DNA of 64,000 nt from UTCFX2 sp963788305 (GTDB lineage Bacteria > Chloroflexota > Anaerolineae > Anaerolineales > UBA4823). The notes under the pieces were generated by a model. That model was not told where the DNA came from, searched no databases, and saw only the letters and a program-made list of their open reading frames with translations. The position numbers and the translations under genes are program-made. Shown here one piece after another: positions 56,279 through 64,000 of the stretch (position 1 is the stretch's first letter; every line of letters starts with the position of its first letter). The DNA lies in assembly GCA_963788305.1 (NCBI GenBank), contig CAWBGK010000011.1, forward strand, positions 433,758 to 497,757, in the 5' to 3' direction.

Positions 56279-56671
56279 TTATTGTCCCGGAAAATCCAGG
56301 TCATCGGGGAAATCTTCATCATCCCCAGTATCGTCGTCCATGTCGTTATCAACGTCGAGCTCGTCCATGTTGATCTCGAGCCGCACCCAAAGCAGCAGAA
56401 CCTGACCTTCATCAACTTCGAGCGTGCGCGCTGCAAGGATCGGCGCCTCGCTTTCCAGGCCGCTTGTATCGCGGTATTCAAGATGGATCGTATTCTTATG
56501 ACGCCAGGCCCGGTGGCAGCGTTCAAGCAGGCTCTGACCATTGAATGTCCGCAGGCGAGTCAGCCCGACATTAAAGAGCAAAGGGCTTTCGTTAAGGCTG
56601 AGCGCCCAACCATCATCAACTGCCTCAAATGTAGGTGGAGGCCCCTCGATAATTGTTATTTTGTCTTCCAT
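56279..56671 (-). CDS. Hypothetical protein with acidic C-terminus
   Basis: A 130-residue protein starting MEDKITIIEGPPPTFEAVDD. The C-terminal 35 residues are nearly all Asp/Glu plus Met/Asn (DELDVDNDMDDDTGDDEDFP), which suggests binding to basic partners or simply solubility. The N-terminal part (WALSLNESPLLFNVGLTRLR) is a mixed fold that I cannot assign. An in-frame ATG at 56713 is an alternative start without ribosome site. The gene is convergent with rhomboid and diverges from the EthD-like gene. Confidence 0.75.
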   Translation of the reverse strand: MEDKITIIEGPPPTFEAVDDGWALSLNESPLLFNVGLTRLRTFNGQSLLERCHRAWRHKNTIHLEYRDTSGLESEAPILAARTLEVDEGQVLLLWVRLEINMDELDVDNDMDDDTGDDEDFPDDLDFPGQ

Positions 56672-56783
56672 CTCCTCATGCTCCAATACCACTATTTTAA
56701 CGGAGCGAATCATACCATAAAGCGCACAGAGGGTTTGAATGATTCCTGCGGCCTGCTAGTATAATGGGCCAGGACCATGAAAC

Positions 56784-57134
56784 ATGTTTAAGCTGGTGAT
56801 ATTGATCGCTCAACAAGAAAACTGGTCGCAATTTGATTCGGAATGGCCGGGATTTCTTCGGCTGGCAGAATCGATGCCGGGTTTGAAGAGGGAAGCAAGT
56901 TCCCGGGTGGACCAAATGCTTTATGGGGATTCTGCGTTCGGGCAAATGCACGAGCTGTTCTTCAGCTCGTTGGCAGAGGTCGAGTCTGCCCTGGCATCAC
57001 CACAGGGCCAGAAAGCAGGGATGGAGCTCCAGAGGATTACCAGAGGTCGGATGATGCTCTTTATCTCCGATCATAAAGAAGATGAAATGGCAAATATCCG
57101 CAAATACAGGCGTGCAGAAGAACCGCTTGATTGA
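56784..57134 (+). CDS. EthD/ABM-superfamily small protein
   Basis: A 116-residue protein of the dimeric ferredoxin-like alpha/beta barrel group (MFKLVILIAQQENWSQFDSE, then FGQMHELFFSSLAEVESALA). EthD-like members often degrade or bind small organic molecules or act as cofactor-free oxygenases; the substrate is not evident. It is followed at 15 bases by an M23 peptidase. Confidence 0.7.
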   Translation: MFKLVILIAQQENWSQFDSEWPGFLRLAESMPGLKREASSRVDQMLYGDSAFGQMHELFFSSLAEVESALASPQGQKAGMELQRITRGRMMLFISDHKEDEMANIRKYRRAEEPLD

Positions 57135-57149
57135 TTAAGAAGGTGATTA

Positions 57150-57857
57150 TTGTCGCGTTATATCCTGGGTCTATTCATCATTTTTTCATTACTGGTGATG
57201 GTTGGTTTGGGGTTTTGGCTGTTTAGAGACGGCGGGAAGATTGTCGATCGATCGGCAAGGTTGATGGATTGGCTCAGGAATCCGCTATCCCACCCGGATT
57301 GGCAGGTGCAGGCGTTGCAACAATGCGGGGATGCCCCTTTCTTATTCCCTACCCAGGGATACGTTGGTTTTCTTTGGGATGATTCTTTTCGGGTCGGCCA
57401 TCGCCATCAAGGGATTGATATTTTTGGCGGGACGGAGGGCAATATCACCCCAATTTATGCAGCATACCCCGGCTTTCTGACCCGGCTTCCGGACTGGAAG
57501 TCTTCAGTGATCATCCGCATCCCAGAAGACCCGCTCCAGACGGGGCGCCAGATCTGGATCTACTACACACATCTAGCCGGTCCAGGTGGCGAATCTTACA
57601 TAGAGGGGAAATTCCCGCCTGGAGCTTTGGAGATACCTGTCCAGGCCGGGGAATTATTGGGTTATCAGGGAAATTACTCTGGAACCATTGGGAATCCGAC
57701 TGGGGTCCATCTTCATTTTTCTATCGTCAAAGATGACGGAAAAGGTAAGTTCTTGAACGAGCTGGAAATCCAGAACACCCTGGATCCGACGCCGTATCTG
57801 GGTCCGCCGCTGAACGCCAAACAGAATCCTGATGCGATCCCAGTCTGTCCTCAATAA
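57150..57857 (+). CDS. M23 family (LytM) peptidase-like membrane protein
   Basis: A 235-residue protein with one N-terminal TM helix (about 4-24) and a C-terminal LytM domain. Metal motifs: HRHQGIDIFGG (His86, Asp90) and GVHLHFSIV (second His pair). This domain usually cuts peptidoglycan cross-links or acts as a scaffold; the Chloroflexota wall type is unsettled. It starts at TTG 57150, with AAGGTG five bases upstream. Confidence 0.85.
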   Translation: MSRYILGLFIIFSLLVMVGLGFWLFRDGGKIVDRSARLMDWLRNPLSHPDWQVQALQQCGDAPFLFPTQGYVGFLWDDSFRVGHRHQGIDIFGGTEGNITPIYAAYPGFLTRLPDWKSSVIIRIPEDPLQTGRQIWIYYTHLAGPGGESYIEGKFPPGALEIPVQAGELLGYQGNYSGTIGNPTGVHLHFSIVKDDGKGKFLNELEIQNTLDPTPYLGPPLNAKQNPDAIPVCPQ

Positions 57858-57890
57858 CGGCTGTTCGGAAGAAGGCTGGAAGGGAGAACG

Positions 57891-58601
57891 ATGATCGAAC
57901 CCGGGGAGTTTAATGGGAAGGTCGCCCTGGTTACCGGAGCCGGGCGAGGGTTGGGCCGATCCATAGCAGTAGCTTTTTCTGAAAGCGGAGCAAAGGTCAT
58001 CGCCAACGATATCACCCCGATCAACCTGGACCTGACCTTGCAGGAAATCCACGAATGCGGCGGGCAGGCCTGGGATGCCATAGCCGATATCTCCAAGTCG
58101 ATGCCCGTCCAGGTCATGCTGGATCAGATCGTTGATCAATTTGGCCGGATCGATTTCGTCTGCAACCATGCTTCTGTCCAGCCGCGAAAACCGCTGCTGG
58201 GATTCGATGAATGGGATTGGCGGCGGACGATAGATATCAACATAACCGGGGCGTTTCTACTCACACAGCTTGCCAGTAAAATAATGATCCAGCAAGGAGG
58301 AGGGACAATTATTCATATCGCCCGAAACCAGCCCATTGAGACCTCCAAAGCAGACACAATCGGTTTGACCAGCCGAATGGGACTGATCGGATTTACAAGG
58401 GGGGCAGCGAAGGAGTTATCTCCGTACAATATTCGCCTCCACGTGATCTGTCCGTGGGATTTGAACGGGGGGAGTGACAGGGATGTGGAAATAAAGATGC
58501 AGCAGTCGATCGTCAAGCTGTGCCTGAATTTATGCAGCGAGGCTGGTGCTGATTTGAATGGATTGGTGATCGATTCGCCGGACAGGGCCCCATTCTTTTA
58601 A
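57891..58601 (+). CDS. Short-chain dehydrogenase/reductase-like protein without the catalytic Ser-Tyr-Lys
   Basis: A 236-residue Rossmann-fold SDR. The cofactor motif TGAGRGLG (15-22) and the NHAS strand (92-95, the NNAG equivalent) are present. At the normal active site the Ser is replaced (IIHIARN, about 141-146), and Y-x3-K is replaced by Gly158/Arg162 (IGLTSRMGLIGF). It may bind NAD(P) or a ligand without classical SDR catalysis. It is upstream of an enoyl-CoA hydratase and downstream of an M23 peptidase. Confidence 0.8.
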   Translation: MIEPGEFNGKVALVTGAGRGLGRSIAVAFSESGAKVIANDITPINLDLTLQEIHECGGQAWDAIADISKSMPVQVMLDQIVDQFGRIDFVCNHASVQPRKPLLGFDEWDWRRTIDINITGAFLLTQLASKIMIQQGGGTIIHIARNQPIETSKADTIGLTSRMGLIGFTRGAAKELSPYNIRLHVICPWDLNGGSDRDVEIKMQQSIVKLCLNLCSEAGADLNGLVIDSPDRAPFF

Positions 58602-58710
58602 CCGAGCTTTCTCTGTGAAGCTGTTATCAGGACTGTAAAGGAGGAGGCTGGAAAGATTTGGGAAAATGCGGTTGGACTTAAGGGTGCAAGTCATTCATCA
58701 GGATTGCGGC

Positions 58711-58748
58711 CAAAAACCCGAAAGATCTCCAGGTCCTTTCGGGTTTGT
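58711..58748 (+). terminator. Possible terminator after the SDR gene
   Basis: A 10-bp stem AACCCGAAAG / CTTTCGGGTT with an 11-base loop, followed only by TTG, so the U-run is weak. It lies in the 182-base gap before the enoyl-CoA hydratase start. Confidence 0.4.
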
Positions 58749-58783
58749 CGCACAAAGACCTGGATAGTTCCCAGGAGGACAGA

Positions 58784-59561
58784 ATGGGCATGTATGAGCT
58801 GGTGGCTTTAGAAACGCGCGGGCTGGTCGGCCTGGTCCGATTGAATCGACCTCAGGCGCTCAATGCGCTGAACAACCAGATGCTACGGGAGCTGATGGAC
58901 TCTCTGGCAGCATTTGATTCGAGTGATCACATTGGAGCGATGGTCATCACAGGAGATGAGCGGGCTTTCGCTGCCGGAGCGGACATCAAGGAGATGGCTC
59001 AGGCGAGTGCAGTCGAAATGCTGCAGAGCGAACAGATTGCCCAATTCGACCGGATTCACCAGATCAAAAAGCCTGTCATCGCGGCTGTCTCAGGCTGGTG
59101 TCTGGGAGGCGGCAACGAGTTAGCCCTATCATGCGACATGATCGTGGCTTCTGAAACGAGCGCGTTTTGGTCAGCCAGAGATAAATATTGGGGTTATCCC
59201 AGGTGCAGGTGGAACGCAGAGGCTGGCGCGCGCAGCTGGCAAGGCGATCGCGATGGAGATGGTTTTGAACAACCGAACACTGACCGCGACCGAAGCTCTG
59301 CAGTTAGGTCTGGTCAATCGAGTTGTCCCAGTCGAGAGCTATCTGGATGATGCCGTAAGCCTGGCAGGCGAAATTGCCGCCAGGGCACCGATCGCCGTCC
59401 GGATGGGTAAAGAAGCCGTAAACTATGCCTTCGAATCTGCTCTGGCAGACGGAATTGCCATGGAGAGAAGATCTTTTTACTTCTTGTTCAGCACGCAGGA
59501 CCAAAAGGAAGGGATGAACGCCTTCATAGAAAAGCGCAAGCCGTCATGGACGGGAAAATAA
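58784..59561 (+). CDS. Enoyl-CoA hydratase/isomerase family protein, frame break near 59170
   Basis: A crotonase-fold enzyme of about 259 residues acting on 2-enoyl-CoA. The N-terminal half has GLVRLNRPQALNALNNQML-type text, ERAFAAGADIKEMAQ (oxyanion hole) and GWCLGGGNELALSCDMIVAS. Then a one-base shift near 59170 moves to INIGVIPGAGGTQRLARAAG (catalytic Glu region) and GLVNRVVPVESYLDDAV. AGGAGG lies 5 bases before the ATG at 58784. Its link to fatty-acid or amino-acid breakdown is not shown by neighbours. Confidence 0.9.
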
Positions 59562-59642
59562 ACGCTTTCGAGGCTCATTATCTTCCTTATTTTTGTTCTT
59601 GACGGGAGAAGCACCCCATTTCTGCTTCGCCATATCCCGGAT

Positions 59643-61151
59643 TTAGAGAGTTGGTAAATCCGCCCACAAGGTGGTTCCGCTTCCGAGCTGACTGCTGACG
59701 CCAATCTCGCCGCCGTGTCCTTCGACAATCGATTTGGCGATCGCAAGCCCCAGACCGCTGCCACGCGCCAGCCCGGGCCGCGGGGGATTGGTCTCTGCTC
59801 GATAGAATCGCTCAAAGACGTGGGATAAGTGTTCCGGTGCGATCCCCGGGCCGGTGTCGCGGATCAGCACGCGAACGGTACCCGGGTTAGGTCCTGAACG
59901 CAGGAGCATTTCCACCTGGCCTCCAGGAGGGGTATATTTGATTGCATTCTCAAGCAGGTTGTAAAACACTCGTCGAATTTGATCCTCATTTGCATTAACC
60001 TGGGACAGGTTTGGCTCGATCTCCAGCTTCAGGTTAACTTCAGCACGGGTGGAGCGGATCTTGAAAGTTTCGTAGACTTCACGGACGATCGTGCTCAAGT
60101 GAACCGGACCGCGCTTTCCGGATTCCAGCCCTGCTTCCATCCGAGAAAGGTCCAGCAGATCATTAACCATCCGTACAAGCCGGTCGATCTCGGTTTCGAT
60201 CTCTTCAAGGAATCGTTCTGCCACTTCTGGGTCTTCAATCGCGCCTTCGCGCAGCGCCTCGGTGCGCAGCTTTGCAACGGTCAGCGGAGTACGGAGCTCA
60301 TGGCTTGCGTTCGCGACAAAAGCTCGCAGCTGATTTACATTGGATTGAAGTTTATTGGCCATGCTGTTGAACGCTTCTGCAAGGCGGTGAAGCTCCTGGG
60401 GTCCGGAAGGCTTGACGCGCACCCCCAGGTCACCATGCCCCATGCTTTCTGCGGCGCGAGTTAACACCTGGATCGGCCGCGCCAGGTTGTTTGCCAGCAT
60501 CCAACCGAAAAGGCTGACGCCACCGACAATGAGAAGTGCGACGCCCATCATGACCAGAAAAGACCGGCGCGCCGACTCCTGGCTGGCTTCGATCGGCACC
60601 GCCAGTCGAAGGATCCCGATCACTTCGATCTCGCGCTGGATCAGAACAGCCATGAACATGTAGCGCTGGCCGTTAAAGTCGCGGATATTGACCCCACGCC
60701 CGATATTGCTCTCCAATGCATCCAGCACTTCCGGGGAGTTCTCACGATTTACCCTATCCGGCAGGTCCTCATTACTTCCAATTAATAGCCGGCGATCGGG
60801 ATAATAGACTGCAAATTGTATGCCCGGATTATCAGCCAGCAGGCGGGCGAGCAGCTCTCGAATGAAGGTCGCTTCAACGCGTCCTTCTCGGACCTCCTGG
60901 ATTGGCATTTCGATTGCATTTCCGGCTGTAAAAGCCAGGTCCTGGAGGTTGTGCTCCAGCTCAATATTTGCTGACCGGAAGATAAATTGGCCGGTGTAGA
61001 TCGACATCAGGACGATGCTGACCAAAGAGACCACCAGATGAGAGATCATCAGGCGGGAATTGAGAGAGTTGCTTAACTTGTGGTAAAGACCGGCGAGCTT
61101 AGCGCCGACTCGATTAAGGAAGTTCTTCTGGTCCTGCAAATCGGTACCCAT
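59643..61151 (-). CDS. Sensor histidine kinase (two TM, HAMP, HisKA, HATPase)
   Basis: A 502-residue classical kinase. TM1 at about 36-55, an extracytoplasmic sensor domain (about 60-195), TM2 at about 198-222, HAMP (NNLARPIQVLTRAAESMG), His284 in FVANASHELRTPLT, N box, G1 (DTGPGIAPEHLS) and G2 (GSGLGLAIAK). It overlaps the OmpR-type regulator gene by 38 bases, so the two are co-expressed. The sensor domain is of the dCache/PhoQ-like size; the ligand is unknown. Confidence 0.94.
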   Translation of the reverse strand: MGTDLQDQKNFLNRVGAKLAGLYHKLSNSLNSRLMISHLVVSLVSIVLMSIYTGQFIFRSANIELEHNLQDLAFTAGNAIEMPIQEVREGRVEATFIRELLARLLADNPGIQFAVYYPDRRLLIGSNEDLPDRVNRENSPEVLDALESNIGRGVNIRDFNGQRYMFMAVLIQREIEVIGILRLAVPIEASQESARRSFLVMMGVALLIVGGVSLFGWMLANNLARPIQVLTRAAESMGHGDLGVRVKPSGPQELHRLAEAFNSMANKLQSNVNQLRAFVANASHELRTPLTVAKLRTEALREGAIEDPEVAERFLEEIETEIDRLVRMVNDLLDLSRMEAGLESGKRGPVHLSTIVREVYETFKIRSTRAEVNLKLEIEPNLSQVNANEDQIRRVFYNLLENAIKYTPPGGQVEMLLRSGPNPGTVRVLIRDTGPGIAPEHLSHVFERFYRAETNPPRPGLARGSGLGLAIAKSIVEGHGGEIGVSSQLGSGTTLWADLPTL

Positions 61152-61812
61152 AACCTCGGACAGTCTGAATATATTGTGGGCTGGCGGGGTCTTCCTCGAT
61201 TTTCAGGCGGAGCCAGCGGACATGAACGTCCAATGTGCGCGGATCACCCACCCAATCGTCGCCCCAAACGAGCTTGATCAGCTCATCGCGGCTCATCGCC
61301 CGACCGGCGTTCTTCATCAAGACGGCAAGAAGGTCGAATTCGCGGGTGGAGAGCTGAAGCTCATGATCTCCTTTAAACATCCTGCGCGCGATCGGGTCGA
61401 GCTGGAGGTGGCGGGTGGAGATCGGTTGAGGCTGCGTGGTTTGTCGATCCAGCTGAACACGCCGAAGCATCGCCTGGATGCGCGCTAAAAGCTCGCGGAA
61501 AGAGAATGGTTTTGGCATATAGTCATCGGCGCCGACTTCCAATCCCAGGACGCGGTCGATTTCTTCGCCGCGGGCAGTGAGCATGATCACGGGTGTGGTC
61601 GTGAAGGTGCGCAGTCGCCGACAGACCTCGAAGCCGCTGATATCTGGTAGCATCAGATCCAGCACAATCAAATCCGGCTCAAGCTCTTCAGCTGTTTTGA
61701 TCGCTGAAATCCCATCGGCGGCGATCGCCACTTCAAAACCTTCGCGCTTCAAGCTGTATGTCAGCGAATCGGTTATCAGCTGTTCGTCATCCACAAGTAA
61801 TATAAGTGTCAC
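61114..61812 (-). CDS. OmpR/PhoB-type response regulator
   Basis: A 232-residue regulator with an N-terminal receiver (LLVDDEQLITDSL; Asp52 in LIVLDLMLPDISG; Lys in YMPKPFSFREL) and a C-terminal winged helix (LSTREFDLLAVLMKNAGRAM, LDVHVRWLRLKIEEDP, TVRGYGYRF). It precedes and overlaps its histidine kinase. Confidence 0.95.
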   Translation of the reverse strand: MTLILLVDDEQLITDSLTYSLKREGFEVAIAADGISAIKTAEELEPDLIVLDLMLPDISGFEVCRRLRTFTTTPVIMLTARGEEIDRVLGLEVGADDYMPKPFSFRELLARIQAMLRRVQLDRQTTQPQPISTRHLQLDPIARRMFKGDHELQLSTREFDLLAVLMKNAGRAMSRDELIKLVWGDDWVGDPRTLDVHVRWLRLKIEEDPASPQYIQTVRGYGYRFAGPEELP

Positions 61813-61894
61813 GGCAGGCCTCCCGAACTGTCCATCTGAGCTGTGAATTTCAGGTTGATTCTATATTCTGCCACCAATGTCGCAGCCGTCATAT

Positions 61895-61923
61895 AGTATA
61901 GTCAATAAACTATCGAATGTTAA
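61895..61923 (-). promoter_or_regulatory. Sigma-70 promoter of the OmpR-type two-component operon
   Basis: On the minus strand TTAACA (61923-61918), 17-base spacer, TATACT (61900-61895), about 83 bases before the regulator start. The rest of the 335-base gap up to comEC (61924-62147) shows no gene, and I see no clear promoter for comEC in it. Confidence 0.6.
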
Positions 61924-62147
61924 GGGATTAAGGATGTTCTAATCCGCAAAAACCCGGCGCTGAAGCTCTACCAGATGGATTGACAGTCAGGCAGCTGTAA
62001 TACTTCTCACTGAAGTGGTCTATTACCGGGATGCCCAGCCGCAAAACTGATAAAATGGAATGCAGGCAGTCCCTCCGGATTTTCAACCCGTGTAGGATTC
62101 TACCGAAGGCAGGAAGTTTCTGTTTTTCTCAGGAGTGGAAAAATCCT

Positions 62148-64000
62148 GTGCCGCTTCTCTGGCTTTCCCTGGCGTTTTTGTGCGGCGTAACAGCGGGGTG
62201 GTTGCTTGGGTCGCCGGTTCCTGCCTGGCTGTTCCTCGCAACGGAGAGCAGCGCCGTGCTGCTGCTGTTCTGCCATGTTGCGGCTCGCTCGCGCAGGTTT
62301 TCATCCTTGCCGATTGAACGGCTTTTTATTCGCTGGCCTGCGGACCGCGAAAGCCTCCTACCGGGTTTCATCCTGCCTCTCCTCCCGATATTTTTTATGC
62401 TGGGCACACTGCGCTTCCGGGCGACCGTGCCTGAAGTCGATCCTTCTCAGCTGGTCTGGTATAACGACCGGGAGGAGCGTCTTATGGTTGAAGGCGTCAT
62501 CTCGACAGACCCGGAATTCCGTGATGCATATACTCTGCTCCACATCACCGCTGACCATCTGAGCCTGGCGGAGGCGGCTGGCTCGATCCCGCTCGAGGGA
62601 AATCTTCTCGCCAGGCTGCCGCCGGGTGGCGATTGGCGCTACGGGGACCGAATCCGGCTGGACGGTCGGCTGCGGACGCCCTCAGAGGTCGGGGACTTCT
62701 CCTACCGCGAATATCTGGAGCACCAGGGGATCCTGACGACCCTGAGCTGCTATTACTGCCAGGACTGCAGCGAGCCTCTGGCGCGGGAATGCGCCTGGCT
62801 GGTCGGGCGCGGCGAGGGCAGCTGGTTTTTGGGGAAAATCTACGCCCTGCGCCGGGCAGCCCTTGAGACGATCAACGACCTGTTTCCGGATCCGGAAGCG
62901 GGTCTGCTCGCCGGCATTTTGCTCGGGATAGAGACGGGCATCCCGGACGAGCTGCTGCAGGACTTCCGCCAGACCGGAGTTTCCCACATCATCGCGATCA
63001 GCGGGTTTAATTTTGCGATCGTCGCCGGCCTTTTTGTGCTCGTTTTTGGCCGGCTTCTCGGCCGCTGGAAGAGCCTGCCGGCAGCCTGGATTGGGATCGG
63101 GCTGTACGCGCTGCTGGCAGGGGCGAGCCCGGGCGTCATACGGGCGGCGATCATGGGAAGCCTGGCGGTCTTCGCGGTCCGGCTTGGACGCCGTTCGAGC
63201 GGGGTGAACACGCTTTTTTTCGTCGCGATGGTGATGGCGGTTTTGAACCCGCACGTGCTGTGGGACGTCGGCTTCCAGCTATCTTTTATGGCGACGCTTG
63301 GCCTGATCCTGTACGCCGATCCGCTGGAAAGGAATTTCAAAGAGCTTGCCGGGCGCTGGCTTTCGCCGGAGGCGGCGGGCAAGGTGGCAGGTCCGGTGAG
63401 CGCATACCTGCTGTTCACGCTGGCTGCACAGGTCACCACGCTGCCGCTGATCCTTTATGTTTTCAGGCAGGCCTCGCCGGTTTCTTTGATCGCAAATCCC
63501 CTGGTACTGCCGGCTCAGCCGCCTCTGATGGTGCTGGGCGGGATGGCGGCGATGATCGGCTTGATTTCGAGACCGCTCGGGCAGCTGGGTGCGTATTTTG
63601 CCTGGCCGTGGATCGCCTATACGATCCGGATTGTCGAGGAGCTGGCTGAGACCCGGATCGCGGCGTGGACCATCGGTGGGATCGGCTTTACGATGATGAT
63701 CGGGTTCTATGTCCTGCTCTTCGGCCTGACCCTGTTTGGAAGCCGGCTGCGCGAGCTGGTCGGGCGGAAGCTCGATCTGTCGGTTCCGCGCCTGGGCTGG
63801 GGGCTGAACCTGGGACTGGCGCTGCTGGTGATCGTGGTCTGGCAGCGGGTCTTCGCCTTGCCGGACGGGCGGCTGCACCTGACGGCGCTCGAGGTGGGCG
63901 GCGGGGAAGCCTTGCTGATCCAGACGCCGCAAGGGAGAAACCTGCTGGTGAACGGCGGACCGAGCCCAAACGCTCTGGCGGAGGCGATCGGCCGGAGGAT
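62148..64000 (+). CDS. comEC: ComEC/Rec2 family DNA-uptake channel, 3' end cut by window edge
   Basis: A competence protein thought to move single-stranded DNA through the membrane. The open frame from GTG 62148 to the edge is about 617 residues. Two N-terminal hydrophobic stretches are followed by a DUF4131-type soluble segment (about 70-190) and the competence TM core, which contains LAGILLGIETGIPDELLQDF, GVSHIIAISGFNFAIVAG and GASPGVIRAAIMGSLAVFAV. The start of the C-terminal metallo-beta-lactamase-like domain (LHLTALEVGGGEALLIQTPQ) is visible at the right edge. DNA here is more GC-rich than the rest of the window. The start has only a weak ribosome site (AGGAG 12 bases upstream). Confidence 0.92.
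   Translation, partial: MPLLWLSLAFLCGVTAGWLLGSPVPAWLFLATESSAVLLLFCHVAARSRRFSSLPIERLFIRWPADRESLLPGFILPLLPIFFMLGTLRFRATVPEVDPSQLVWYNDREERLMVEGVISTDPEFRDAYTLLHITADHLSLAEAAGSIPLEGNLLARLPPGGDWRYGDRIRLDGRLRTPSEVGDFSYREYLEHQGILTTLSCYYCQDCSEPLARECAWLVGRGEGSWFLGKIYALRRAALETINDLFPDPEAGLLAGILLGIETGIPDELLQDFRQTGVSHIIAISGFNFAIVAGLFVLVFGRLLGRWKSLPAAWIGIGLYALLAGASPGVIRAAIMGSLAVFAVRLGRRSSGVNTLFFVAMVMAVLNPHVLWDVGFQLSFMATLGLILYADPLERNFKELAGRWLSPEAAGKVAGPVSAYLLFTLAAQVTTLPLILYVFRQASPVSLIANPLVLPAQPPLMVLGGMAAMIGLISRPLGQLGAYFAWPWIAYTIRIVEELAETRIAAWTIGGIGFTMMIGFYVLLFGLTLFGSRLRELVGRKLDLSVPRLGWGLNLGLALLVIVVWQRVFALPDGRLHLTALEVGGGEALLIQTPQGRNLLVNGGPSPNALAEAIGRR

Noticed and set aside
62840..63932. Long minus-strand frames inside comEC (about 200 codons)
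   Set aside because: They are rich in Arg, Pro and Gln, as expected from the complement of GC-rich coding DNA, and the plus strand encodes a clear ComEC.
1..64000. CRISPR arrays, transposons, insertion sequences and rRNA genes
   Set aside because: I looked for regularly spaced repeats, transposase-like text and rRNA signatures and saw none.

Overview
The window looks like a chromosomal segment of a non-phototrophic, probably anaerobic member of the Chloroflexota, most likely class Anaerolineae. This is inferred from gene content and protein style: a DnaG zinc finger spaced C-x3-C, a fused GlyQS, a DUF6391 gene next to holA, and a group 3b [NiFe]-hydrogenase. No 16S gene is present to confirm it. 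Genes left of about 27.8 kb are mostly on the minus strand and genes right of it mostly on the plus strand.

Layout. 0-19.8 kb: rpoD (cut by the edge) and dnaG; a small operon of a 68-residue peptide, a ComQ-like isoprenyl synthase and a ComP-like PDZ/multi-TM histidine kinase; glyQS; an operator-controlled ATPase pair; holA, a PucC-like transporter, dus, radA and a MerR regulator. 20-28 kb: slipin plus CPBP protease, two parS-like sites, nucleotide and DNA genes (dNK, ssb), pepF, ychF and a tRNA-Leu. 28-33 kb: a hydBGDA hydrogenase operon with its maturation protease, behind a CRP/FNR-type site placed for class II activation. 33-42 kb: three two-component genes or pairs and a copper-handling operon (copA, lipoprotein, SafE-cupredoxin, CopZ-like). 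42.5-43.05 kb: an AT-rich, gene-free stretch with three perfect DnaA boxes, a candidate oriC. 43-59.6 kb: fused ChlI/ChlD-type chelatase, ribosomal protein S1, clpC, pdxST, an R3H ATPase, tmk, gmk, rhomboid, M23 peptidase, an SDR and enoyl-CoA hydratase. 59.6-64 kb: an OmpR-type two-component system and comEC, cut by the right edge.

The most interesting element is the 3.7-8.0 kb operon. It has its own consensus promoter and a structured leader. It encodes a short peptide with a penultimate C-terminal Trp, a class I isoprenoid synthase without the usual RRG(x)PT chain-elongation signature, and a ComP-shaped kinase. This resembles the ComX-ComQ-ComP prenylated-peptide quorum-sensing system of Bacillus, but with an NHLP/LigA-like precursor and a HisKA-type kinase. 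I am not aware of this arrangement being described in this phylum.

A caution for all coordinates: about twenty genes carry single-base frame breaks, several in homopolymers, while the protein reads on intact in the next frame. The breaks are dense at 6.6-7.6 and 14.7-20.8 kb and absent from 45-58 kb. I read most of them as uncorrected sequencing or assembly indels, not pseudogenes, and annotate the genes across them.
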